This document shows positions 46,716 to 58,056 of a stretch of DNA of 64,000 bases, piece after piece. The first letter of the stretch is position 1. The number at the start of each line of letters is the position of its first letter. The notes beneath the pieces were generated by a model. It made no database searches, had not been told where the DNA came from, and saw nothing but the letters and a program-made list of their open reading frames with translations. The DNA is from Hexactinellida sp. DTS-2022 (lineage: Eukaryota > Porifera > Hexactinellida), in NCBI GenBank assembly GCA_028753945.1, contig JAPNXP010000010.1:933042-997041 (forward strand). The letters are read 5' to 3'. Position numbers and translations under genes: made by a program.

Positions 46716-47700
46716 CAGTTGTACGTTGCAATACTTTTGTCCAAGTAGTGTAATAAGAATTATTTATATTTGTTCTTCTAATAACAGGGTTCCAACCTTT
46801 AGTAACAATGTACCACCTGGCAAAGATTATTCACTGCGCAATGTAGTGCGCATGTTAAATTTTCCATTAATGCAAAATCTTAAGCAAATATATGGAAAAA
46901 TGAGTATGTATATATTCTAAATCTTTAGAATTATATCTCTTAGCAATATTAAAACGTAAATTAAGTGCAATCTGCAATGAAATGTAATTTTAATTTATTC
47001 CTAATTAAATTCTACAAGTAATCTAAAAACTCTAGTGAAATTACAGCTAATTACAGCTAAACAGCTAAATTATTGCTGAAGGTTCTTCAGGAATGTTATA
47101 TCCAAATTGGGACATCAGTGGGTTCTAATTTACGTAATTCAGTATGGCCAATTTAAATTATTGGACAAAATTTCAAAATCGTAGTTTATTAGTTTACTAG
47201 CTCGCTTCGCTTGCTAGGTCGCTTCGCGGCAGGACACAACCACACACCAACCGCTTTGCGGTTGGTGTGTAGTTTATATACTTCTAACATTGATTATAAA
47301 GCTTAAATAGGCCTAAATAGTCAAATTTAACAACGTGAAATTTTAGTGATTACGTCATCATGCGATAATGAGTAAGCCCATTGGCAATCTGGTGTTACCA
47401 ACGTGTCCGCATCATTAATGTACATGTTCTATTAAATTTTCAGATATTTATCTCTTAAAGGGCGCGAATTATGTGCGATTAAGTGAATTTTCAGGGTTCT
47501 CGAAATGTGACAATGACGTCATAACTTGTCGAGGTGTGAGAAATTTTGAGTGGAAACCTCAACTTGTTGGCGGGTGCCAAAAGTTACCCCTATATGCTAA
47601 AAATCACATTTGGAAACCGTCCACTTTCTTCAATCAACTCGTAACATACAAACAAATATATCACACACCCAGGCTTGTGTTTTAATGAGCTATTTAAAAA
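46716..47700. other. Intergenic with one strong hairpin
   Basis: AT-rich, no gene seen. At 47239-47270 CACACACCAACCGCTTTGCGGTTGGTGTGT forms a perfect hairpin, immediately after a CGCTTCGCG palindrome. Confidence 0.5.
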
Positions 47701-47870
47701 TGAGTAGCGCATGCGCTGCATTTTGAGTAGCGCATGCGCTGCATTTGAGTAGCGCATGCGCTGCATTTGAGTAGGGCATGCGCTGCATTTCAAGTGACAG
47801 ATGCGTTGCATTTCAAGTGGCACATGCACTGCATTTCAAGTGGAATATGCGCTCCATTTCAATAATATCC
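47701..47870. repeat. Minisatellite of GCGCATGCGC units
   Basis: About eight units of 21-25 bp with consensus GAGTAGCGCATGCGCTGCATT, decaying towards the right. The core GCGCATGCGC matches the animal NRF1 binding site. It lies 290-455 bp upstream of the start of the first cysteine-cluster gene. An inverted single copy lies upstream of the paralog at 60360-60410. Confidence 0.85.
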
Positions 47871-49229
47871 CATGCGCTGCTATAACTACATACTAGTAAT
47901 GCTATAGCTCCATAGTAATACTATTACTACATAGTAATGCTATGAGATAAGCCATATTATATCTAAGTGTATTTCCTAATAATTAAACATAGTTAACCAA
48001 TACGTTGATTGGAATGTTATTTAGTGAAGCTTGCTCACCAGATTTTGATAAGTTACCTTTGGAATGCAAGTAGTTAATTAATTTACGCATATATGCTCTA
48101 AATTAAAGAGATATCCATTAGTTATAAATTATAATATATCATTATATCTGAGGAAATGGCAGAAAAACTAACTTCTTCAACTGAGTCGGTTAATATGTTC
48201 GCAAAAAAACGAGAAATATCTGATAAAGAAGATATCAGCTTCCTGACATTTGACATCGACAAAGTATGTCTATCAGAAGGTGAGCAATTTACACTGTTAG
48301 AATCAGATATATCAACTTGGTCAGGCTCAGGTAATAATTTACCAATTCAAGGATATTTGTTATTTTTATATGACGTTTTCCCGTAGGTCAGTGCTTCTCA
48401 GAATTAGAAAATAATGAAATACCTACAATTGATCAATATGTCAGACTGTTGATATTGAAGTCTCGTGTATATCAGTTAGAGGATAGTAAATATGTGGTAA
48501 TTGCTGATTTTGATCACTCACAACAGGGTAAATAAAATGGCATTTCAATTTTTGATGCAAAATTTCTCTACTCAAGTCATTATACCTTAATAATAATAAC
48601 AACAATTCTTCATTTATAGGAACCGTTGTACTAAACAAGAGGAGAATCATAATTGAAAAAAACGCCCATATATGCACCCATTGTTCTAGTGGATCTTGTC
48701 TTCACTATCAAGCATTTGAACTGTGTTCAAGAAATGATTCCTTGCAAGTTTGTGAAGGAAACAACCTGGAAAACATAATTTATTATCTTCCTAATGCTAA
48801 GGATATATTTTTGTTGGCAGATGGTACTTTTCATAATTTCCAATTGAATAATGACCGTTGGTTTTGTAGCTCTTGTCCTTCAAAATGTAAGCAGCACTTC
48901 AGACTCCATATTATTCTCGATAAAATTGGATCTGATACATCAATCAAAAACCAGAATAAAATTGAATACAAAACTACATCAACCTTTCCAATACCATTCA
49001 TCCATCTAGATGAGAACCAAATATCAATTTACAACAACCAACTTCGACATGGCATCAACTAGCCAGTAAATATCTATCCTGAAAAGAATTATTGTGACTA
49101 TGGTTACAAATTCAATGAAGAAAGCAACTAAAATTGGAAAAGGTCGGAATAATTATCTATATGGAAAATGATGTCAATGAATTAAAAGAACACAAAGGTA
49201 CATATCTTATATATTAAATCACAATGATT

Positions 49230-50280
49230 TTGTTTGTTTTTGTTTGTTTGTTCAGAATTGATTGAGGAACTGGTAAGAGCTACAGGCTTGAAATTTGGCA
49301 GGAGGGTGGGAAATAGTGTATCTAGAAACAAGTTCTAATATCTAAGAAAAATATTCACATCTTCCCTTCCCTAAAGGTGCCAAAACTTTTAGCCTATTAA
49401 ATTCGAGGGTTTTCCAGTATGGATTAGCAGCTAGCATTCAATTAGTATAAAAGGATTTTAGTGCCTCTATCGATTGTTTAGTGTGCGTTATAGAATGCCT
49501 ATCTGAGACTGTGATTTAATTGGTCGAGAGGAAGTTCATTCATCCAATCAGTTATTGTGTTCCCTCTGTCTACCCATACATTTCTAAAATTCCATTGTGT
49601 CTATTTGATTGATACCAATCAATTCAATAACCTCTCCACAGCCCAAAGTTAGGGGTCCACAGAGTTGTACAGTTTGTTAGTGATATTTATTTTCTATTTG
49701 GAGTTAATTTATTAATATATACATGGACAAGCGTTATTATCTAGAAAATTGTCAGTTCTAATTATCATAAATATTCCACAGTACTGGCGCTGATTAGTAT
49801 TTTCCAATTTATTTTTCTATCCTTATACGTATATACCTATGCTGGGGCCCACGCATATAAATAGACAGCTTAGGGGGGCCACACTCTGAAACAATAGCAT
49901 TACTGACACGTGGGTCACTAGCGGTCCCTAAATATTACCCATATGATTCCGTAATATAATCAATTTGTGCTTTTGAATTTAAGTAATGCTCAAGGGGGTA
50001 AGTGTTATAACTTATAACCCGTCCTTTTAATTACAAAATGACAAAAAGCGAGATGTAGGGAGGGGGTATATAATTTTTTCGCCGATTTTTCGTTCCATAA
50101 CCGATAGTTTTTATAGGAGCCTAGATATAGTTTAAGTCTATTGGAGTATGTAATTAAATACAACCGACAATTAATTTGAAAAGGCATGTGTTTTGAATTA
50201 CAAGCGAGGGCCGCAGGCCCGAGTGCAAGTTGTAAGAACGCGCGTAGCGCGGACGAGCAGCTTGTATTAAATAATAATAA
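49230..50280 (+). repeat. Interspersed repeat, uninterrupted copy
   Basis: Runs from the TTTGTTTG-rich start and CAGAATTGATTGAGG to CGCGCGTAGCGCGGACGAGC. It lies in an intron of gene A and is the reference copy for the interrupted element at 42250-44890. No ORF. Confidence 0.7.
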
Positions 50281-50616
50281 GGTAATTAGTTGTACCCGTT
50301 TATATAGGAAAATTTCGTGTGTTTCTCACATCTATTTAGGTGAGATTTTTTCAGAGCTAATTTCGCATCAGAAAATGTACTTTATAATTAACAACTTTGT
50401 ACTTCGTAACTCATTGATTCATTAGTGAATAATGTGATTATTTATCTAGTTTACAGTTCAATATGCAATGGCCCATGCAATTTCCTGGCAGTATTCAAAG
50501 GACATAGCAGTTTACTATTAAACATCAACAACAGATACTTCGTTCATTACAGCTTGTTATACGACTACAGTGAGTTGATGGACTATGTCACGAAATACTC
50601 TGTATGGATACTTGAG

Positions 50617-52728
50617 GTATGTTTAGTGAATTCACTTATGTACTTGAGTTAAGGGTGCTCTGTACTGATATTTTGACACCCGACGACCTAATGTTTTTAT
50701 TGCGTTTTTGGATAGTACTAATATATCTAAGATATCCCTGAAAATATTAGAGTTCTACTATGTATATATCCTTAGTTATGAACTAGACAATGTCAATATA
50801 GGCCTAATCCATACTAGCCAAATATTTAAAAAAAATTTTTATGTTAGTTTTTAGCGCGAAACATGTCAATTATAAAATATACCTGAGTCAATACTCAATG
50901 TTTTAAATCGAACCGAAATATGCTTTTTCTTTAATCTACTCTATGTTATTGTCATTTTTGTGAAATTGGTCAAAAAAAACCCACTATTTTTCATTAAAAG
51001 TATACTAATTCAATTTTTTTGTATTATATTGCCAAAACTGCCCGCTTTTAAAACATGCGCCTACATATACTGAGCATTTTAAAAAAAAGTTTGACTTTCT
51101 AGAATAAAAATTCTCTTTTTTACATCCATATGCCCAAATGGTCTTTTTTTACACCTTCATAATTAGCATTTAATTAATTTGTGTCGAAGTGGCTGAGTCC
51201 AGAATATGAAAGTGCGAGGAAAAGGAGTTCCTAAACTGCATAAAATAGATAATGTCATTTGAAATTGAATTAGACTATTTTTAGCAATTTAGAGCTAAGC
51301 TCTATCTCATTTGGATCAGAAGTTGGATTTTTGTCAGCTTTTTAACATATTGCCACTTTGACACCACCATATTTGGGCATTTGAAATCAGAACACATCAT
51401 TCGAATTATAATATAATCCCAAAAGTTTATCCAATGAGTAAGAAATAGAATCATGATGTGACTAGAATTTTAGAGCTAGTCTCTGCTGTCCAGAGATCAA
51501 GAGTTACAAAATTTGCTTCGTCACCAAAATTGGGCACATCAAATTACCATATATGGTCATGTTAAAAAGTGTGACACCTAGAGTCCTAAAATGTATTATA
51601 AACGTATAGCAAGTCAGGTATTTACAGTATTTTCTAATGCCTATGATCATTTTATCTCAAAGCGTTTCTGAAATATCAACAGGTGTGAAATGTCAGATTT
51701 TTTGCCCCCTTCTGTGGCCCAAAAGTCCATAACTTATCGAATAATGATTGGATCGTGTTGTGTAACGTCTCATTTTGTGCGCAAATGCTATTTCCATATT
51801 TGTATTACCAAATTGGTGTTTTATATAATACATTATTGTATATTTGAGGGCCTTGAGGTGTGAAAATATGACAAAACAGACAAAACCATAGTCATAAATT
51901 GGTCATAACTCATGATATATTATTGTAAAAGTGTTGAAAACAAATGCCACGCATAGATAAGAAGCTGGCGCATTTTTATGAAGAATAACAGAATTATTCT
52001 GCTGTCCAATTTCCCACATTAATATATGATCACCGGGTACTTGCATACCCTTCATATTCTTTTATGCCCCTAATTTCCTAATTTTTGACATATTCCTGAA
52101 CTTTTTGACGTGAACCTGTATATTTTGACCTGTAGATTCCGAAATTTTTAATTTTGGGAACAATATATGGCAGTGTAGAATTTTATCACTTCTTTTGATG
52201 TTGAAATTCGGAAAAATTCGTGGGCCGCAGCCTTAGAATGCTTATAAAACCAAAAATAATAATCAGAAAGTCAAAAAATTTCTCTGGGGTAACACATGAT
52301 ACATCCTCAGACCCTTGAACTAGATTTGAAAAATTTTTCTTCTAACATTTTATAACTATAGTTTAGTGCACGACTGCGTTTTATGATTATTTTGAAAAAA
52401 TGCCCTTTAGCATCGTTTCTTCTGCAAAAATAAATAAAATAAAAATTATTACTGAGAGGAAATAGTCTCATAATAATATGTTCAAAAATTCAAAAAGATT
52501 CAACAATTTTGAAAAAATGTCATGCCCATATAAGGAAGTCGACGTCTTATTTTATTAAAAAACACCATCTTGATTGAAAATTAAGAAAAAAAAAATCATA
52601 GAAGTCAATCTCTATCTCATCTAGAGTATTCCTAGTAGTAAATTATGCAATTCTGAGATTCACCGTGAACGCCCGAATATCAATACAGATTACCCTTAAA
52701 CACGATCTATTTGATTTTTATTATTTAG
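50617..52728. other. Large AT-rich intron of gene A
   Basis: I see no coding sequence, tandem repeat or clear element end in this 2.1-kb intron. Confidence 0.5.
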
Positions 52729-54075
52729 TGCAAAGAACAGGAATCTCATCAGAATGGGTAGAACTAATACATTCCAGTATCACATAGTCTATCAAGCATG
52801 GAATGCATATATGAGAATGGTTGACATAGATTATCCTCGCACTACACATGTCCCAAGTGTAAAGATCAACAAGAAGTGATAATTTTAGATGACATAGCGA
52901 TGGGAACAATGAAAGCGGTTCCAGAAGTGGCTGAAAATTTCGACCAGGATCAGCACTACCCCATGATCCCTTTTTCCGATCGTGTATTTATCCCGGACAC
53001 TTCTATTAGAAAACAGCTCCTTAAATATTGTTCTGAAGGCTTGGAAAAAGATATTTTCAATGACCTATTGAATTCTCTTAACCAACAAATGGCCAACTAT
53101 ATTTTAATTAGTTCCAGTAGGACTGAAAATTTGGTGACTATAAGTGGAGATCATAGAAATGTTAAGAAAGCGATAGAGCTCCTCTGTCATACAGACCCTA
53201 TATCCGGAGTATTCCAATTCTCTATACTGGGACCTAATGATCGAAAAGACATAGCTCTCATTGCCCATGGAAAATCAGTTAGTGAAGATTCCTTGATTTC
53301 AATTTACCAAAAAATGTATACGTTGGATATATTATTCAATTCTATCCAACCTACAAAAGATAAAACAGGTCTCGTCACTTTACACCCGACAGTGTCCACG
53401 CTATTGCAAAGCATCTTGGCACAAATTGAAAGTCTATTTAGCAAAACATCAAGAAGATTAGTTGAATTTTTTCCAGAAAGCAACAACTATTTCAACTATT
53501 TCCCAACTTTTACAACAAGCTATAAGTAAGTTCAAATTTGTTAATTTCGTAGTTATAATATTTAGATTTGTATATACGTATTGAAAATTACAAAATACAC
53601 AAGTAGTTGGGAACTATTCACACTTAGATAGCATAGGTGGGTAGATTCGTTTTTTAATATTGAATTGTAGATTCTTAGAGTTAGCTTGAGTTTGTTTTAA
53701 ATTAAACTGGACGTTTTCCCCAAATCTAGCTAAATTTACACATTCTATTTTTGACATCTATCTTCTACAGGATTCCAGTATACGAAAATCGGGGTGAAGA
53801 TTCAGCTGAAAAGTGTCTCAAACGATTTCCTACGCACAAAAAGCTTTCCCCCGGACTAATAGCAATCGCTTGTAAACACAGGATTTGTTATGGATTCCAA
53901 ATTCTCAGACAACACGAATCTACAATTGGAATTTATAATTTGTTATTGACAATATTCAAAGTACAGCTACGATAATGCTTGCAACTTACATAGAGCATGC
54001 ATGAAAAGGTAAGTACATGTAACTCATTTGATATTATTTAAAATAAAGTCGTCGGAAATATTAGATAGTAATTAG

Positions 54076-55390
54076 CAGGGACTTCTTTAATATAGGGACT
54101 GTAAACTTCGTTTTACGGTAAAATTAGCGTAGGCCTAAAACAGTATTGTTACTTATTGATATCCCGTAATCCGCTAATGCTAGACACAGGAAATGTATTA
54201 TTGTCGTATAGGAAGTCATATTTTGGGAGTCCAACGGTAATATTGGTTTATCGAAAATATTTGTGGAATATAAGTTATGCGATTTTCACACCCTTCCATA
54301 TATGGTAATTTTGTTAAAATCTCGAGATTACTTAACTTTATACATATGAAATGTATCATTTTCGTACAGGAAATCATATTTTGGGAGTCCAACGGTCATA
54401 TTGGTTTATCGAAAATATTTGTGGAATGTAAGTTATACGATTCTCACACCTTTCCATATATGGTAATATTGTTAAAATCTCGAGATTAGTTAGTTTTATA
54501 CATATGAAATATATTATTGGCGAATGGGAAATGGGAATTCATATTTAGGGACTCAGTAGATCACATTGATTTACCTAAAGCGTTCCCATTAGCCTATATT
54601 ATTATTTTGGCACTCTCTACAGGAGGATTGCCCCGACCCTGTTTTGTAGTTTAGCTAATTCTTACATTATTAAAAAATCTTGATAAGTTTCTTTCAAATC
54701 TATATTTAAATCAATGTTGTCCAATAAAATGTATTAAGTGGTGATGAGAAATGGATTTAGGACTACATATTCAGATAAAATTCAAAAATTTTAATACTTT
54801 ATACATTAATTTCCCAAAAACTCTACTGTTATTCAACAGACCGGATAACTGGTTAATAAAATCTCTAATCGTTAACCGATGTCAGCAACGGTTAACCGGT
54901 TAACCGAATCCAGCCTTGTTGTTTTTTAATAAACAACATAATGACAGATATCTGATATGTAAGTATTAGCTAAACTACAAAACAGGGTCGGGGCAATCCT
55001 CCTGTAGAGAGTGCCAAAATAATAATATAGGCTAATGGGAACGCTTTAGGTAAATCAATGTGATCTACTGAGTCCCTAAATATGAATTCCCATTTCCCAT
55101 TCGCCAATAATATATTTCATATGTATAAAGTTAAGTAATCTCGAGATTTTAACAAAATTACCATATATGGAAGGGTGTGAAAATCGCATAACTTATATTC
55201 CACAAATATTTTCGATAAACCAATATTACCGTTGGACTCCAAAAATATGACTTCCTATACGACAATAATACATTTCCTGTGTCTAGCATTAGCGGATTAC
55301 GGGATATCAATAAGTAACAATACTGTTTTAGGCCTACGCTAATTTTACCGTAAAACGAAGTTTACAGTCCCTATATTAAAGAAGTCCCTG
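54076..55390. mobile_element. 1.3-kb foldback hAT-like element
   Basis: The ends CAGGGACTTCTTTAATATAG and CTATATTAAAGAAGTCCCTG are perfect inverted repeats flanked by TAATTAG on both sides (7 bp, or 8 if the final G is shared). The arms run several hundred bp. The left arm has a 150-bp unit in tandem (54210-54360, 54361-54510) that is single in the right arm. The spacer 54660-54970 contains GGTTAACCGGTTAACCG-like repeats. Non-coding. Confidence 0.82.
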
Positions 55391-55594
55391 TAATTAGTAA
55401 TTAGTATTTTAATATTTTAGAGATCCCAAATTATTTCGCAAGACAACTTTTCTCATCGATCGGTTCCATTCTACAAACCACAAGTGCAATCCCTCCTATT
55501 CTATGAGGTCCATTTATACGGACGAGATGAGAAGAATAAACTCTGCAAATGGGTATGACAGGTAGATTGGAAGCCTATTTTGGGATAAGAAAGA

Positions 55595-55709
55595 CAGTAG
55601 ATGCCGGATATAAGAACATTCTAGTGGAAAACGGTTGCCATACCCTATATAATTTATGTCGGTTATAAGATACAGTTCCCTACGATGTTCTTATAACCGG
55701 CATACACTG
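55595..55709. mobile_element. Pogo-like mini-element
   Basis: CAGTAGATGCCGGATATAAG and CTTATAACCGGCATACACTG are inverted. A relative lies at 28590-28686. It is 115 bp and non-coding. Confidence 0.65.
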
Positions 55710-56652
55710 TAGTATTTATTAAGGAAATTAATAATATTTAATATTTTGTCGAATACGTCGATTCGCGTAATTTCATGTATTTGAAAATATTTTGCTCCAA
55801 ATCGCGTTAATTTCCTTGAACGTTAATTTTTTGGAAATATCAATTGTTAGGAACAGTTGTTATCATTATTAGTAGAATTGTTATGCAGGTAATTCCTTTA
55901 CTCAAATTATGATTATTATGTTATACTGAGAACATTTAGTATGACTGTTAGTGTTGTTGTGCATTTTAAGCAGCATTTATTGTGTTTCAATTGTCTACAT
56001 TTTTACTGTGCCGACTATACTTAGTATATACTATAGAGTATTGAAATGACTGCCTTGGTATCTTTATCCGTATCCTCTCCACAGAACAGAGTTTTATTAA
56101 CTAAGAACTGAAATTTTCAGGATAAATGTTTCATGGGTTACAAGTGTGCACCTGAGGTCACGATTTTTGATAATTCGCATTTCCATACCAGAAGGTGACA
56201 AAATTTTGAACCAATTAAATTCGAGGGTTGTCCCAGTATGGATTATCGAGTAGCATTCAATTAGTATAAAAGGATTGTCTATCAATTGTTAAGTGTGCAT
56301 AATAGAATGCCTAACAGAGCTGCAATTTAATTGGTCGAGAGTATCTTAATGCATACAATCAGTTATTTGTGTTCCATCAGTTTTTTTCAATCAGTTATTT
56401 TTACAGCATTTTCTTTTGGAGGCACTATCAATCAACCAACAAACAAAATAATGTTGCCTGCAAGGCGGTCGGCACAGCTATAATTTAAGATTTTTAATTT
56501 CTAATTTTAGCTTTCTTTAAATGTAATACAACCCTGACCAATTTTCCTCAATTAAATTAAATGTATTATTATGTACCAAATGCTTACACGAATATTATTA
56601 TTCTATTGAATCTTTCAGTTATCCATTCCCCCTTCACTTCAGAGGATATTTC
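55710..56652. other. Upstream region of RAD51 with repeat fragments
   Basis: Contains a degenerate TAGTATAG unit (55998-56060), a piece of the interspersed repeat (56190-56350) and a degenerate hairpin repeat (about 56403-56490). A CTTCAG acceptor-like site lies 13 bases before the RAD51 ATG, so a 5'-UTR intron is possible. Confidence 0.5.
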
Positions 56653-57667
56653 ATGGCGAGTATGGAAGCGCAGGGAGATGAGCACGAAGACACAGCTGAC
56701 CAGACAGCTGGTCCCCTCCCCATTAGCAACCTCGAGGCGCGTGGCGTGAGTGCGGGCGACATAAAGAAGCTACAAGAAGTCGGATACCACACTGTAGAAT
56801 CAATCGCTTTTGCACCAAAGAAACAGCTGATTGTAAGGCATCAGTGAAGCGAAAGCCGACAAGATTCTCTCCGAGGCGAGTAAGCTAATCCCGATGGGAT
56901 TCACAACCGCGACTGAGGTTCATTTGAAGCGGTCTGACATTGTGCAGCTCACGACTGGCAGCTCGGAGCTGGACAAACTTCTCGGCGGCGGAATCGAGAC
57001 TGGGTCCATAACGGAAATGTTTGGCGAATTCCGCACTGGCAAGACGCAGCTATGCCACACGCTGGCTGTCACCTGTCAGCTCCCGATTGACATGGGCGGG
57101 GGCGAGGGGAAGTGTCTCTACATCGACACAGAGGGCACCTTCCGTCCGGAGCGGATGCTGGCAGTTGCGGACCGCTACAAGATGTCTGGCACGGACGTGC
57201 TTGAGAACATAGCCTACGCCAGGGCCTACAACACTGATCACCAGTTCCAGCTGTTGGTACAGGCTAGTGCTATGATGGCTGAGAGCAGATACGCGCTGCT
57301 GGTGGTGGACAGCGCGACTTCTCTCTACCGGACGGATTATTCGGGGAGGGGAGAGCTCTCCGCGCGGCAAATGCACCTGGCCAGGTTCCTACGCGCGCTA
57401 CAGAGGATGGCGGATGAGTTCGGAATCGCGGTTGTTATCACTAACCAGGTGGTGGCGCAGGTTGATGGCGCCGCTAGCATGTTTTCTGCGGACCCGAAGA
57501 AACCGATCGGTGGGAATATAATCGCACACGCTTCCACCACAAGGCTGTATCTCAGGAAAGGCAGGGCCGAGTCTCGGATCTGTAAAATATACGATTCGCC
57601 CTGTCTTCCTGAAAGCGAAGCTGTGTTTGCCATCCTCCCGGACGGGATAGGGGATGTGAAAGATTAA
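56653..57667 (+). CDS. RAD51: RAD51 recombinase, intronless, one frameshift
   Basis: The strand-exchange ATPase of homologous recombination. ATG 56653 opens an acidic N-terminus, then the helix-hairpin-helix domain ([34 protein letters not shown]). The frame breaks at about 56832 and resumes with [25 protein letters not shown] in the next frame. The core is complete: [10 protein letters not shown] (Walker A), [25 protein letters not shown] (Walker B and loop 1), [13 protein letters not shown] (loop 2) and the usual [33 protein letters not shown] fits RAD51 better than DMC1. One extra residue sits in [12 protein letters not shown]. There are no introns, unlike most animal RAD51 genes, so this may be an expressed retrocopy. 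With only one lesion (two bases short or one extra, at GTAAGGC), a sequencing error is as likely as inactivation. Confidence 0.9.
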
Positions 57668-58056
57668 AGATTTAATTTTGGGGCAAACTGATCACTAATT
57701 TATTCCATTCTTGAATACTAGTTCTAATAGCAAAGGTATAACATTATAACTGCTACACTGCTTATACAACACAAACCATTGTGATGAATTATTGCTTGTT
57801 TGGTTAATTCACTACTTTTGAGTTCAAAATATAATGACTGGGCGTCCCAAATTTGCGAACAATTATTTTCTTCACTAAGAAGGATATCAACACAGATCGC
57901 ATACATGCGTATCGATAATGTATTCTTTACTACAAGATACTTTCTAGCTTGTTTGAATCAAGAAAATATATCTAAGACTAACGAGAATAAATAATAATTT
58001 GAACTTCATGTTAGAACATTGAGCTTTATTAGTAGCACATATTGTATCAGTAATTT
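57668..58056. other. Intergenic between convergent genes
   Basis: AT-rich, with no gene or element recognised. RAD51 (+) and the protease gene (-) converge here. Confidence 0.5.

Larger units (their letters stand above)
48156..53975 (+). pseudogene. Cysteine-cluster (HMGXB3/KDZ-associated-like) gene A
   Basis: Exons in phase with GT-AG junctions: 48156-48330, 48387-48527, 48620-49197, 50450-50616, 52729-53525 and 53771-53975. Cysteine pairs occur in two clusters: CTHCSSGSCLHYQAFELC and WFCSSCPSKCK, and later CPKCKDQQEVIILDDIAMG. The last exon has LSPGLIAIACKHRICYGFQIL. This order resembles animal proteins related to HMGXB3 and the CxC domains that accompany KDZ transposases. The function is unknown. 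The paralog at 60772 allows exon-by-exon comparison. Damage: a TAG at 49060, a frameshift near 49126 and another near 52840. The intron at 49198-50449 holds the interspersed repeat. Family assignment is moderate. Confidence 0.6.
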
